Shown one piece after another: positions 32,303 to 44,267 of a stretch of DNA of 64,000 nt. Each line of letters opens with the position of its first letter. Position 1 is the first letter of the stretch. The notes under the pieces were generated by a model, which searched no databases, was not told the origin of the DNA, and saw only the letters and a program-made list of their open reading frames with translations. The translations under genes were made by a program, and so were the position numbers. The DNA is taken from contig OX388318.1 in the NCBI GenBank assembly GCA_947579605.1, positions 23,608,098 through 23,672,097 on the forward strand, written 5' to 3'. The stretch comes from Athripsodes cinereus. Taxonomy: Eukaryota; Arthropoda; Insecta; Trichoptera; Leptoceridae.

Positions 32303-35300
32303 GTAAGTCTTCATCATTCTATCTATACTTTTACGGCATATCACACGAGTCATGTAGCCAGTGGACTAACTCTATGTAATTAATATGCATGTTGTTCTCT
32401 CTGTATCGATAAAAGGTTAAGGGCCTGGTCCATAAAAAATAAGTTTCTTTTGATTTTCGCGGGAAAAATATTTGTAGTAGTAACTCATAATTACAAATAG
32501 AATTTTGACAGAAATATTATTCTTGTCATTCTCTTTCGACTTTAACTGCTATTCCTGCCCACTGCTGAACATAGGCCTCCCCCATATGTTTCCAATCATT
32601 AGCAAATGTCAGATAATCAAAGTGAATTACCCCGGGTGAGTTGGATCAGGCGTCCAGAATCTCATATTGAATTTACAGTCTGCCCCGTGGATTTTGTGGG
32701 GGGGCAATTGTTTGACACTTTATGTGATTCACCAGCGATTGAAGCGAGCTACAAAAGAGCTACAGTCTCTCTGCATTTAATTTTTTATTGTTTTCTGTGT
32801 ACGGATGTACAGAATATATTATAAAAAATTATACAATGCAAATATATTAATGAATAATGTAAAATGTTCATAAGGCAAATTTATTGTCCAGTTGTGACTT
32901 CTTGCTAATAACACTGATCAACAAAGTATGAAAAATGTATTGTAATATTTAAAATATAAAATCAATATATTGGCTAATCGTCATTCAAGATGATCAATGT
33001 TTCTTGTCTTCTAGGCACGCGATGCCGAGGAACGGGAACGATGGGTGCGTGCTCTAGAAGATACAATCTCCCGCCATCACAGAGCCGGCAGAGGAGTTCC
33101 GGGAGGTGCTCCAGCTGTAGCTGGCACTGTGCCCGCTGGCTCCAGACCTAAAGACTTTGAGAGGAGAGTGACTGAAGCTGATGCATATCTACAAATTATG
33201 ATTGATCAAGTAAAGGTGAGATATATTTTTTAATACATTTTATCTATTTTATTTAATATTGTACATCTTGCACTTCTATTTATTTATTTATTCAAACATT
33301 TCACAATATTAGTATATTTTTATTACAACAATACCTACATATAATAAATATAAGCATTATTTACAAATTAGCCGCACACTAGCTTCATGGCTGTGTTGTG
33401 GTCCCAAAACTTACAATTAACAAATTGATAGTTTATAGCACAAAAGACACATGTCCACTGTTTAGGTAAATCGAGGTAATATATGTACAAGATCGGTTGC
33501 AACGTTATCTATGTTCTGAGTACATAATTACCAATAATACTTCTACCATTATCGAAATATTTAATAAAAACCAAATGTCACACGTCCATAAATGAACATT
33601 GATTTGTGCACAGATGTAACATGTCACATAAGATATTTTAGAATGCATTTATGTCGACTTACTTAATTCTAAAAAAACAACATGTCCATCCAGGAAATCT
33701 TCTGAATTAGTTTTAAATATGTTTATTATTTGAGAATCCCAAACTTTCAAAACCTCTTTTCTTGAAACTGTCAATTGTGGACATGTGTCTTTTGTGCTTT
33801 AAACCATCGAAATACAATTCTTAAATCTCTACTAAGAAACAATCAATAATCTGACTAAACTCAGACTACATTTAGTTAATGAATAATAAGTTGCAATGGG
33901 TATACATATTTAAAATTCAATGCAGGAAAACTTCTCATCTTCGTTATTAACAGCAAATTGATCATACAACTTTATTGCAATTCATCTTATTGAGAAATCC
34001 CAGACTAATGGCCTGTTACATTAAAAACTCCATTTTATCCAATCTCAATCATCTTTTGGGGATCCGGGATTTGATCATATCGACTGTGCTCAGGACGGCA
34101 TCAAACAATGAAATCAATCATTTGTGTCTTGTACACATTTTGGTAAAACTATTGAATCCCAAACGTGTACTTTTTATAGAAAAGCAAAATATATTTTTAT
34201 AGCTAGGACTTAATTGCAAATATTGAATTAGGACAAAGGACTCAAACAGCATGAGCTTTATTATCAATACCAAATAATATTCATCCAGACATAATTTTTG
34301 GATGAGATAAAAGGGATCAAACTGCATAGCCCAAACATGCGACATACATTTTCTCTTTTACATGTTGTTAAAGTCTGTCAGTACAAAGGACTTAGGGCCG
34401 ATCTTATAAACATTTTATCAAATATCCGTTAGCATTTTGGTAAGTTGCTGACGGATGGCAGTTTGTAAGCCAAATAAAACCGACGGGTGTCTTATGAAAC
34501 CTATTTGACCATTCGTCATCCACATGTTTAATAAACTGGTGTTGCTACGATTTATTGTTTTTATATGCATAGCAACGGTCAAATACACACGTATTATTGA
34601 AGTTTAACCCAAGTATATTTATTATTCTATAGTTTAACCTCGCAGCTTGTTTAATCACGTTTGAAAAATATATTATTTTGTTTAAATTCAGGAACAATTA
34701 TTAGTAAAATGGTTGTAGGTAGTAAAATTAAGAAATGTCATATAAACCGACGGTTTGAGTGTCAAAACTGTTGCCAAAACAGTCGGTATTGCTAACCTAC
34801 AGATTTTTACTGAAATATTGCTTACGGGCGTTTATAAGACGCAAAAGTTACCGATTGTTGCTTTTTTTGGTGTATTTCGTCGGTTATGTAACTAATGGAT
34901 GTTTATAAGACCGGCCCTTAACTCTTTGGACGCGCCAAAATAAATTTTAAAATCTTTGAGCCACTGCGATAGGTTGGAAGCCTATTTTTGAAATTCATAC
35001 CTCTCTATAAATATACAACCCACACTCACGTAGTCTCAGAATAATGTTACAAATAGATCAAAATTTTATGTAATATACTAAAATTAACAAAATAATGTAC
35101 TTATTTGAAGCAATTCAATAAATAAATTATCTCATATTTTAGAGCATTTGACACGCCATGATGCACTAACACTATTACAAATTTTAGTTAATACGTACAC
35201 TCACCCCATCATTTTGTCGCTATCAGAGATATGAAGCCATCAACGGCTTTGAATCGATTCTTCTACAGATACTTGCACAAATCGTTCACTCTATTTATAA

Positions 35301-38300
35301 GTTGCACAATTTTTACTTTAAGTGAAATATGCTTTTATATAGATAACTGATATTTGAAACTTCATAAAAAATCACTGTCATAACACACACTCACAATAGC
35401 GCGCATATAGAGAAATGTTAGAATAATATTTATAAAATTAATTATTTTTCAACTAATACAGTATAACACTACGGATGTACATAAAATAAAACAAAAGGAA
35501 TATTTTTTCTATTATACACAATTCACAAAGATTCACTATTCGAAATTTCTTTACGAGATTAAAGTACGAAACGTCCCGTTTGAATATTAAAATGCAACTA
35601 AATAGATAATAATATTATTTACAAATATGTGTGATCCCATAGAACAAATTTTATTATTGATAAATATTGATTCCAGAAATTTTGAAGCCATATGGTATTC
35701 CCGTGTAAAAGGTTTATTACCTTACGGTTGTAAACGTAAGGGACACAGTGCCTAATGGTTGTCTCCAATCTTTATCGCATTTATCCTAGAAAGCCGACGA
35801 AGACATATTGCATTGTCTTAATTTATGACGTAAAATAATTTTAAAGTAAGGTTTATCACAATAATAGTATGTTTTGGGTCCACAATATAGTAATTCATCC
35901 ATTCATATCTTTACGGCGTTTAACATAAATGGTGAAGCCAACGGACCGGTTGTATGCAATAAAAAAATAAACATTTAGTATTGGGTAGTATACTTCAACG
36001 CGAATTTAAGATGTATTCTTTTTCGAATATCCGCTTTTTGCAAGACACTCGAAAACTCACACCTATCATCTACCGAGTGCTTCACAGCTTAAGCAAATGT
36101 TTACTTTAATTAGGTTAAAATTATTCCATGGAGTCTCCTAGAATAGAATTGGTATCCCACTTTTTTATGCTAGCATTAAAGTGTTCGTAAAACCTTACAT
36201 ATTTACTTATTAATCTACATGCAATATTGGATATTTTGTTAGAGATAATCAGCCGTATGCTGAGTAAGAGAAATTGTCGTGGGTGTATGAGAAATTGTAT
36301 GAATGTAGACGAGCGAAAGAAATATGTAATAATAGATCTAGGTATATGCCATTTTGTTCTCTCTGTTTACGTCACTTGGGATACAGCATGTTTACCACTA
36401 GATTAGTTCATCATTTTATTGTTGGCTTAATTAAAATGTTGAATATATTAAGCGAATTCCTCTGATTCCGTGGAGCACTCGACAAATAATAAGTCTTTCA
36501 CTCCTTTCCGTAGATTTCGAGTGTCCCGTAAAAGGCAATGTTCAAAAAAATGCGTCTTAAATTCAGCGGTGGGGTACGCTACCTATCCTGAATTTCATGT
36601 TTTTTGTTGACACCGAGAGAACAGTTTGTATGTTTATTGAACGAAAACGGTCTACTGGTTTTCCCATTTGAGGTAGGTATATACCATGATGGTGTAGTAG
36701 TAATTTCCTTAATTTTTACTGTCATCTTCTAACTAGTGTAGCGAAAATTATTATATTATGCTCATTTTTGCTCATTTAGTAAACATAGGCATATGTAGGT
36801 ATCTATCTATCTATTTATCTATACCCTCACGTCGTGTCCCAAGTGGGCTAGGCAGAGAGAACGGAAAGCCAAACAGATCTATCTTTACACACTTCCTTCG
36901 TTTTCTCCACATTCATACAGTTTCTCATACACGTACGTCGGTTCCTCTTACTCAACACGCGGCCGTCCTTGAGAATTTGATCCACGTGATCAAGCCACGT
37001 GGTTCTCGGACGCCCGCGCTTTCTTACACCCTTTCTTTTAGACAAGTATATCCTCTTTGTCATTCTTACGTCGTTCATTCGTTCAACAAGGCCAAACCAC
37101 CGTAGTTTACTCACGTGCATTCTGTCCACAACACTCATCTTGCATCCGCTCATTCTTCTAATATCATAATTCTTTACTCTATCACGCATCGTTTTACCTA
37201 GTATTCATAAGTGACGGTACCTTCTGGTACCGTCACTTATGTAAAATATGTAGGTTTGTTTATTTCAAAACTGAGATATGTATATCACATAATATAAAAA
37301 TGCAAAACTAATACGGATGCAAGTTTATAATGAACATTTTCTTATATCAGTCAGAAATACTTTGTATGTTTTATTTTTTAAGTACTATGAACCTAAAACC
37401 ACAATCCTCATGTTTTGGATAAGGTTCCAAGACTTACATACACTTGCGCAAAATAATGGCGCGTATTTTAAATGACGAAAACGTACAAGATTTTTCATTA
37501 TATTTATAAATCAAATTTCTTAGTTTTATAACAATAAAAATGTCTAGATATCCACAAGATATCATTAGATATATGTAAATATATTTTTACAAACAAATGT
37601 TGTCAATAAATGCCTCTTTATGAAAAGATATTCGACAAAATAGGTATAATAATAACACATCTATGTTTGTGGATAGCAGCAGTGGCACGGACAATAGCGC
37701 CCAAACATAGATGTGGCTCGCACTGAAAAAGTTAATCAACTTTATTTTTTGCTTGTAACTTGATAATTCTTGAATATTTTCCCTTGAATTTTTATGACAT
37801 AATAAAAAAACTACTTTACAATAAGATGGTAAAATAATAATGACAATCATGTGACGTTTTCTTTATCCTACAATTTTTAGCTTCTCCTACAAAATTTTAC
37901 TAATGTGGTTTGAAGCCTTTGTCCCGAGCACCGTCAATATCTAGTTATGTCCATGATTTTATCCATCAACCTCATCACACCATCTCCCGCAAAGGAGGTA
38001 ACCAACTGCTTGTAATAAACATGCTAGTAGTTAATAAAAGCAGGCCAATAAAAATTAAGACATTCAGATTAGGTTGCTGAACTGAAGATTTAAAATGCGA
38101 TGTTTTAACTTTTCACGATGATTTTAAAGTTGTTATTTATCAATTTCAGAAATTGGAAGATAGAATAACAGACATAACCGACCAGGAGAGCAGAAACAGC
38201 ATCCAGGGAATACATGACCAAGCTAATGTACGTGTTAAAGTTGATAACACCTCTCTTGCTCCTCGGAACATTTTTTAAATTTATTAATTTGTTTAATTAT

Positions 38301-41300
38301 TAAATAAACAGCTAATACCTTTTAATAGAAAAGATTACAAATTATACATGATACATTATATTCAGCATTGTGTTAGTGTTTGGGTAGTAAAATTCCATAA
38401 TGAAATAAAGAACAAATGTTTTTTCTACAAACATACATACCTGTTGTTTGCTAAAAGCTGTTATGGTCTCAGTGGAGGGTGATATTTTGAAAATAATAAT
38501 AAAACCATCACGCCGCTTCCCTTGCGGGGTAGGCAGAAAGGATCGAGCCCAACTTCCTTCTATCCTTGCATACATCTTTCGCTTCCATCACTGTCATACA
38601 ATTCCTCATGCATGCACCCCGTCTTCAATGATCTTGCCATCTCTTGTTCAGTTTGATTTATACAATCTTGCCATTTGATCCTCCGGCGTCTACATCTCCG
38701 AGCGACAATCCTCTCGACCAAAAATATCTTCTTGGTCATTCTGTCCTCATGTTTTATCTACTATATTGATTTTTATTGTGAGAGACGTTTCGTCTTACAA
38801 GAGATTGATAATGTCCTTTTGAAAAATATTTGAATGAAAGCGGGCGTCCGAGAGAAATTGACGTGCATGGGTGTTTAAACATTGTATGAATGTAGATGAA
38901 GCGAAAGAAGCATGTAAATATAGATCTATATAGTGTTCCGTTCTCTTTATCTACCTCACTTGGAACACAGTGTAAGGGTATAGATAAATAGATAGAAAAA
39001 CATTTGTTTTTAATTTCATTACAAATGATAGTTTTCCCACATAACTTTTATAACTGCATATAACTGCAATATATAAAAACAATAATAGATGCATCATATT
39101 CCCATCTTCTACATAACATTCCTTAATCAGAATAATATATTGAATACATACAGATTAATATATAATTTATTTATTTTTTCTTTTCTTACTATCATCATCA
39201 TCTCCCTCAACGCTCCTCGGGAGCACAGGGCAGAAACCAGCCTCCTCCATTCAGAGCGTCTCTGTGCCAATTGCGTTACCTCTTTCTACGACATTCCTTG
39301 CGCTCTGATTTCTTACTATATGTATCTTTTATTACAAACATCAGTTTTCAGTTGGCACAAAAACATTGTGAATGAAATATATTTATATCATCCCAGTATT
39401 TCTAAAAGAAACATTGAAGAGTAGAAACTTGGAATAATAAAATTGCAGTGTTTTTTAATTATTATTTTTTTTCTCTGTTGCAGGCAATGCTGGAAAACAT
39501 AAAACATTCAATAGTCCTTTTACAGATTGCCAAAGTAAGTATATTTACTATACTAGTCAAATAATATAGTACCTAAAAATATAGTACAAAAGGCAGGTTT
39601 ATTGCCTAAGGGTGCAAACACAAAGAAAGCAGATTACCTGCTTTCCGATGCCTGCATCTGCTTGCGCAGAGAATGGTTACATGCATTTCAATGAACACGA
39701 ACATAGTAAAAGCAGGAACGCCGATTGCGATTTACTTTGCCAGCGCTTACCGGCACTGATCGGCGCTGGGAACCTGCTTTCTTTGTATTTGCACCCTTAC
39801 AGCAATCTCTAAGTAAGATTGTAAATATACTTCCTATGTGCTGAACTCTTAAGTACTTACATAAATAATATCAATAAATAAATAAATAAAGGGATTTTAC
39901 ATGCCAATTACCCAGTTCCATAAACCATCAACTAGAAATATATCAAATTTGAGTTTTTTTTTCTATATTCTTTAAGTACCACAAACAAATAAATCTATAA
40001 TATGAATATTAGTATAATAAATACCTACATTAGAAGCACATGTTTGAGTTTTTATAGATCACCATAATGCCTCAAAATTTTGTTGCACTAACAATCTGGA
40101 ACAACATCTCCAATGATATTTGGTTCTCTTCATCTATTAACTCATTCGCTGCGGGTTATGACTGCATAGTCCTAATTAACTTGCTTGTTCCGGCGCGCAC
40201 GTGCAGTCGCATTGTCTGTTTTGGCGGCCTTCTATGCATGTTAGATTGGTGTTTTTGTTGTTTTTTTCATTTTGTATAACTTGTAATAAATGACAAACTT
40301 GTGGGCTTGGTATTATATAGCAAAGGTTTAAATCATGAATGCGGGTTGAGTAGGATGATGCATTGTCTTTGCTTTGTGATTATGTGTATTATTTCTGTCC
40401 ATATGTATTTTCAAATGTTTTGCAATAATGATGAATAAATAAATAAATGAATATAAAAAAAAATACATATAACATAACATAACACGTGTAGACTATATAC
40501 TATACTATACCATCACGGCATATCCCACAAGTGGGGTAGCCAGCAGATCAGCTGCACGTAAGATTCATGCAAACTGTCCTCTTCGTGCCAATATAAAATC
40601 AAGACATTCAGGATGGGTGGCAAGCCTCATCGCTGAATTTAAGATGTAAAATGTCTTATTTTTTTCGAACACCTGCCTTTTACAGGACACTCGAAAACTT
40701 ACGTAGAAGAGTGGGAGACCAATTCTTTACCGGGTGCTCCACGGGACGTGTAGACAATTCACATATATTCAAATATTAAGTGAAATCCCATTGTCAATCC
40801 ATCATAAACAACTCACCCCTTCTTTAATATGTACTAGATAGTTCTCACTTTGAAACATGTGTATATACATTTAGGTTTATGGCTGGGAATAATTTTTATA
40901 TTTTTTGTTTTTGTTTTATATTCTACATATTTATTTTTTCTTTTTTGTATGTCCAATGCATTCTACTTTATCTAAACCCACTTTTGCTATAACATGTTTA
41001 TCAAACATTACCTCATGGTAATATGTATGCCTTTTGTACAAATTTTTTTTTTTAGAATAAAATGTTTATTACTATTATCTCTAAATATTATAATTTAGAG
41101 TTGTCAACTTGGGAATGGGCTTTGAAACCGGGATATTATAAATAAATGTTTATAAGAATGTTAACAAAAAAAAATATTATGGAGACTATCAACAACCATA
41201 CTCTTCAATTATCATTTGACACATGGACACTAATCATTCGTATTGCGTAGTGTCTATTTAAAAACTTGACTAATTAGTCGTTTGCTTTATCTCGCGCAGA

Positions 41301-41387
41301 ACACTGTCAATCCTGTCAACGGAGTCTACCAGGGACCAGCGTCTATCATCAGCACCACGCAGATACCTTCAGCAACACCTACAGATG
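32174..41387 (+). CDS. ORP9-type oxysterol-binding-protein-related protein, internal exons
   Basis: Five consecutive exons (32174-32302, 33015-33215, 38150-38227, 39484-39534, 41300-41387) join in frame to give 182 residues. Family members carry sterol or phospholipid between ER and other membranes through a C-terminal ORD. The first exon starts inside the PH domain ([32 protein letters not shown]) and the second ends it ([18 protein letters not shown]). [14 protein letters not shown] text ([16 protein letters not shown]) and [11 protein letters not shown] then match the ORP9/OSBPL9 linker. The N-terminal half of the PH domain and the ORD were not found, so the gene extends beyond what can be read here. 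It lies on the strand opposite ELOVL, about 7 kb away. Confidence 0.88.
33015..33215 (+). CDS. ORP9-like exon: end of PH domain and linker
   Basis: 201 nt, phase 0, 67 residues. [20 protein letters not shown] is the C-terminal PH helix with its conserved Trp; a Gly/Pro/Ala-rich spacer follows, then [20 protein letters not shown]. Acceptor CTTCTAG, donor GTGAGA. Confidence 0.92.
33430..33805. mobile_element. MITE, about 375 bp, in ORP9-like intron
   Basis: The inverted ends are TAGCACAAAAGACACATGTC with CAC (left) and GTGGACATGTGTCTTTTGTG (right). TTTA borders both ends and may be the target duplication. No coding capacity. Confidence 0.8.
34395..34917. mobile_element. PIF/Harbinger-type MITE, 523 bp
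   Basis: The ends are GGGCCGATCTTATAAACAT and the inverse ATGTTTATAAGACCGGCCC, flanked by TTA on both sides (34392-34394, 34918-34920), the 3-bp duplication of PIF/Harbinger. The interior repeats CCG(T/A)TAG and TTATAAGA-like motifs. No transposase. Confidence 0.82.
34921..36235. other. ORP9-like intron, AT-rich
   Basis: No exon or complete element is recognised. About 35905-36080 contains a degenerate family X piece (GGTGAAGCCAACGGACCGGT; CAAGACACTCGAAAACTCAC). Confidence 0.4.
36245..36390 (+). mobile_element. Decayed LINE tail (RGRPRTTW family)
   Basis: ATGCTGAGTAAGAGAAATTG, then TGTATGAGAAATTGTATGAA and GTTCTCTCTGTTTACGTCAC TTGGGATACAGC match the last third of the plus-strand tail at 20941-21345 with many changes. 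Confidence 0.65.
36465..36660 (-). repeat. Dispersed repeat family X, minus copy
   Basis: CCGTGGAGCACTCGAC, CGAGTGTCCCGTAAAAGGCA and CTACCTATCCTGAATTTCAT are the reverse complements of family X segments, in order. Confidence 0.65.
36820..37198 (-). pseudogene. LINE ORF2 C-terminal tail (RGRPRTTW family), minus copy
   Basis: The minus-strand translation [35 protein letters not shown] and [20 protein letters not shown] is close to the copy at 20941-21345 and still open. It is 5' truncated at 37198, next to a perfect palindrome. Confidence 0.85.
37206..37241. repeat. Perfect 16-bp palindrome with TTCT loop
   Basis: The arms CATAAGTGACGGTACC and GGTACCGTCACTTATG are exact complements with a 4-nt loop at 37222-37225. 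It lies 8 bases beyond the truncated 5' end of the minus-strand LINE tail. Confidence 0.95.
37242..38149. other. ORP9-like intron
   Basis: No exon before 38150. About 37960-38100 is a degenerate family X piece (CAAAGGAGGTAACCAACTG; AAGACATTCAGATTAGGTTG). Confidence 0.45.
38150..38227 (+). CDS. ORP9-like exon: coiled-coil linker
   Basis: 78 nt, phase 0: [20 protein letters not shown] then IHDQAN. It is helical and charged. Acceptor ATTTCAG, donor GTACGT. About 4.9 kb of MITE- and LINE-filled intron precedes it. Confidence 0.85.
38505..38760 (-). mobile_element. LINE 3' region fragment (GGGGTAGGCAGAAAGGATCGAG type)
   Basis: CATCACGCCGCTTCCCTTGC and GGGTAGGCAGAAAGGATCGA begin a minus-strand tail, recognisable again at 58387-58450. 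Downstream text CGCTTCCATCACTGTCATAC parallels the 36820 copy but is a different subfamily. Confidence 0.5.
38843..38990 (+). mobile_element. Decayed LINE tail (RGRPRTTW family), plus copy
   Basis: CGGGCGTCCGAGAGAAATTG, ATGAATGTAGATGAAGCGAA and GTTCCGTTCTCTTTATCTAC match the end of the 20941-21345 tail with an internal deletion, ending in AAGGGTATAGATAAATAGATAG. Confidence 0.65.
39484..39534 (+). CDS. ORP9-like exon: [11 protein letters not shown]
   Basis: 51 nt, phase 0: [17 protein letters not shown], the best conserved linker segment of the ORP9/ORP11 group. Acceptor TTTTCTCTGTTGCAG, donor GTAAGT. Confidence 0.9.
39609..39797. mobile_element. MITE, 189 bp, TA target
   Basis: The inverted ends are AGGGTGCAAACACAAAGAAA+GCAG (left) and CTGCTTTCTTTGTATTTGCACCCT (right), both bordered by TA (39607-39608 and 39798-39799). 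It lies 74 bases after an ORP9-like exon. Confidence 0.85.
40060..40455 (+). pseudogene. Jockey/CR1-like LINE 3' remnant
   Basis: [20 protein letters not shown] followed by SSINSFA is the terminal W-N-x-L/I-x-x-x-I...S...F pattern of jockey-type ORF2. A stop soon follows, then a T-rich UTR ending in a GAATAAATAAATAAATG tail. Confidence 0.65.
40501..40755 (+). repeat. Dispersed repeat family X, longest plus copy
   Basis: ACCATCACGGCATATCCCAC, GACATTCAGGATGGGTGGCA, ACACCTGCCTTTTACAGGAC, TCGAAAACTTACGTAGAAGA and TTTACCGGGTGCTCCACGG occur in order. This is the best reference for the family. No tRNA-like promoter and no tail define its ends. Confidence 0.75.
41300..41387 (+). CDS. ORP9-like exon: NPVNGVYQ linker
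   Basis: 88 nt: [20 protein letters not shown] then QIPSATPTD plus one base. NPV..YQ follows LLQIAK in this subfamily. Acceptor CGCGCAG, donor GTATTT, ending in phase 1. The hAT insertion begins 534 bases downstream, inside the next intron. Confidence 0.85.
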
Positions 41388-41912
41388 GTATTTATATACA
41401 TTTATTTATTTCACTAATTATAATATTCATCAAATGAAGACATTGGTGAATGAAGGCGTTATGTCATATTTTTCCAATATTTATTTTTATTTTTGCATGA
41501 TTGAAGCTGTAATTTATATAGCTCTGTCATGTATAACTAAAATAACATACAAAAAATAGTGGAAATTTGAATTATAAGTGGTTGAAGGTGCAACGTTTCA
41601 ATACTACTCAAAACTTTTACACTGTTTCAGAGCAAACAGTGTAATATTTCTTCACTTACTACCTTGCAGTGTCATTACGTCTCACAGCTGAAAAGGATTA
41701 CATTTTTGAAATGTTAATTTCACATTAATGTTATTATTAAAATTGTTGTTCTTACATAATTATATTATATTGTTTTTGTGAAGCAGTATAATTTATTTTA
41801 TTTCATTTTATATCAGACATCTTTGCACTTTATTTATCCAACATAACACCTTTATTCACAGATGTTTTCAAATATGTTTACTACTAGTTTAGTCTTTGCA
41901 TGAATATTATTA
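41388..41912. other. ORP9-like intron up to the hAT insertion
   Basis: AT-rich and featureless apart from the 8-bp duplication CTCTAAAT at 41913-41920 that marks the hAT insertion. Confidence 0.5.
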
Positions 41913-42281
41913 CTCTAAATCAGGGGTGCTCAGACTTGAACCATCGACGATCGACCATAAAATTATTAGGTGGCAAGCGATCGACTAGGTAAAAATAAAA
42001 GACAAAATTTATAAATTATTTATATCTTATTAGGTAATTACAAATATATACATCATCGACGTAGGATCACGACAGGGACGACTTTGACGCAACTGTTACT
42101 ATTGTTATTTTTTAAATTTTATTGACGAACTGGAAAAGGATTGACATTGATTAATTTTTATATTTTATGACGAACCTATACTCGGTGATATTTTAATATT
42201 GTATGTACAGAGCCCTTGAAGTGCACTGCACTGAACGGCGCTATACAAGCTGTCATAATATTATTAATTTTGTTATTAATG

Positions 42282-44118
42282 TTATTTAGATGTTGACGAA
42301 TGGCACTGCATGTTATCTGCACATTTTTCATAGGATGGCACATAATTACTAAGTGCCAAACGCAAGCATGAATTAAGATGTTCGTCACTGAGCCGATTAC
42401 GATATTTAGATTTAATTATTTTCATTTCGGAAAACGCAGACTCACACAAATAAGTTGACCCAAATATTGCTGTTAACTGAAGCGCTATTTTTCAAACATG
42501 GATATTTTTCTTCCGGTAAACAAGTCCAAAATTTATTATCTGTGGCTCTGGCTTTTAGAGGTATATCTGCCATAATTTTCAAGACCTCATTTTCAATAGA
42601 AATTATGTCCAAATTGAACGTGTTCGAAATTTCAGAAGCAGTTTTTTCAACATCCTCACAAGGAAATGGATAGCACATGAAAATTATAATATTAGTTAAA
42701 TTGTCTAAATCGGAAAAACGCCTTTCAAACTCGCACAGTATATTTTTAATTTCGCTCTCATAAATTGAAATATCATAATTTGTCTGTGAGGTGATCCTTG
42801 CTTTCAAAGCCGGATAATTCTTCAAATCCTTTTTATTCAGTTGATCAATAAGTAGTTTCAGTTTATTTTTAAATGCGTTTATTGCGCTGTGCATATCGAT
42901 GATAGTTTTGTCCTTTCCTTGTAGCTCCAAATTAAGTGAATTTAAATGACTTGTTACATCCGTCAAAAATGCCAAATTACAGAGCCATTTTTCGTTTCTT
43001 AGCATTTCAGTGCTATCACCTCTTTCATTTAGAAAAGCTATGATTTCCGGTAGTAGTTCTTGAAACCTTTCCAAAAATTTACCGCGGCTCAACCACCTTA
43101 CATCTGTATGGAGAAGTAAATCAGTGTGCTCGGATTCACTACTTTCTAATTGTATTTTAAAGAGACGTCGTTGTAAACTTCGAGCTCGTATTGAATTTAC
43201 TATCTTCAAGGCTGTGTCCATAACCTCTTTCATATTTAATATTTTGGAACATAGAACTTGCTGATGAATAATACAATGAAATGTGAAAAACGATGGAAAA
43301 TTATTATTAGCTTGACAAAATGCAATAAATCCATTCGTTTTCCCAGTCATACTTGGTGCCCCATCTGTTGTAATGGATACGAGTTTATTTAATGGCAGCT
43401 GGTAGTTTTTTACAAAATTTATAAATGAATCGTAAACATCTTTACCACGAGTAGTTCCTAGCAGGGAAATAATCGTTAAAAATTCTTCTTTATTTTTCAT
43501 ATCAGAAAATACCATCCGAACAAAAACACACAATTGGGCAGTATCAGTCATATCGGTGGACTCGTCAAATTGTAATGAAAAATATCTGCATTCCATGATA
43601 TCATTTTTTAATTTTTGTTCAATATCTTTGCCTATAATTTCAATTCTCCTAGTAACAGTCGGACGAGACAACTGGAGTTCTTTGATAGCAGACATGATCT
43701 CTGCTTTATTTTTAAAGTTTGCAAACAACGTTTTTCCAGCTTCGAGAAATGCTTCTTTTACCACTGCCCCATCTTCAAACGGTTTTTTATTTTTCGCCAG
43801 TATATGACTAATTTGAAACGATGCGATAGTTGCAGCTTTTGATTGATGAACTGGTTTAGTGAACATCGCTTGCTCTGTCTTCAAACCATTTTTCAGATCT
43901 TGAACTTTGCGTTTTCTTAACTCACTCTTTGGTGGAAAATCATTTTCATATTTTGCATGCACGGTTTTGTAATGTCTTTCTAAGTTCCCACGTTTAGGCA
44001 GTGCAACTGAAGCACGACAAATTAGGCAGATACACTTATCTTTTATCATTGTAAACAAGAACTCTTCCTCCCAATCGTCGTTGAAAAGATATAATTTTCT
44101 TTTTTTTACCGCGCTCAT
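42282..44118 (-). pseudogene. hAT transposase with BED finger, frameshifted before the hATC domain
   Basis: From ATG at 44118 the open frame gives 558 residues and stops at 42442. It starts with a BED-type finger (CLICRASVALPKRGNLERHY), followed by the RNase-H-like core including LQFDESTDMTDTAQLCVF and DVRWLSRGKFLERF. The last residues are out of frame: from about 42480 another frame continues as FGSTYLCESAFSEMK and RLSDEHLNSCLRLALSNY, the hATC dimerisation region, and stops at 42282. A one-base deletion near 42480 explains both. It resembles the ZBED5/GTF2IRD2-like group of hAT-derived proteins. Intronless. Function is probably lost in this copy. Confidence 0.88.
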
Positions 44119-44267
44119 TTTTTAATTATTTGGTATGTATTCTTACAAGTTAAAGTTACTCAGGTTCACTGTCGCGTTTAAGCCACTATTAATTTTATTA
44201 GTTCACGTATAAACACAACACGCGACACAACTTTGCAACGTTATGAATACGACTGCGGACTGACCCG

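Noticed and set aside
32606..32824. Extra ORP9-like exon in the 32.3-33.0 kb intron
   Set aside because: The ORF has no similarity to the family, and the exons at 32302 and 33015 already join in phase with conserved PH text.
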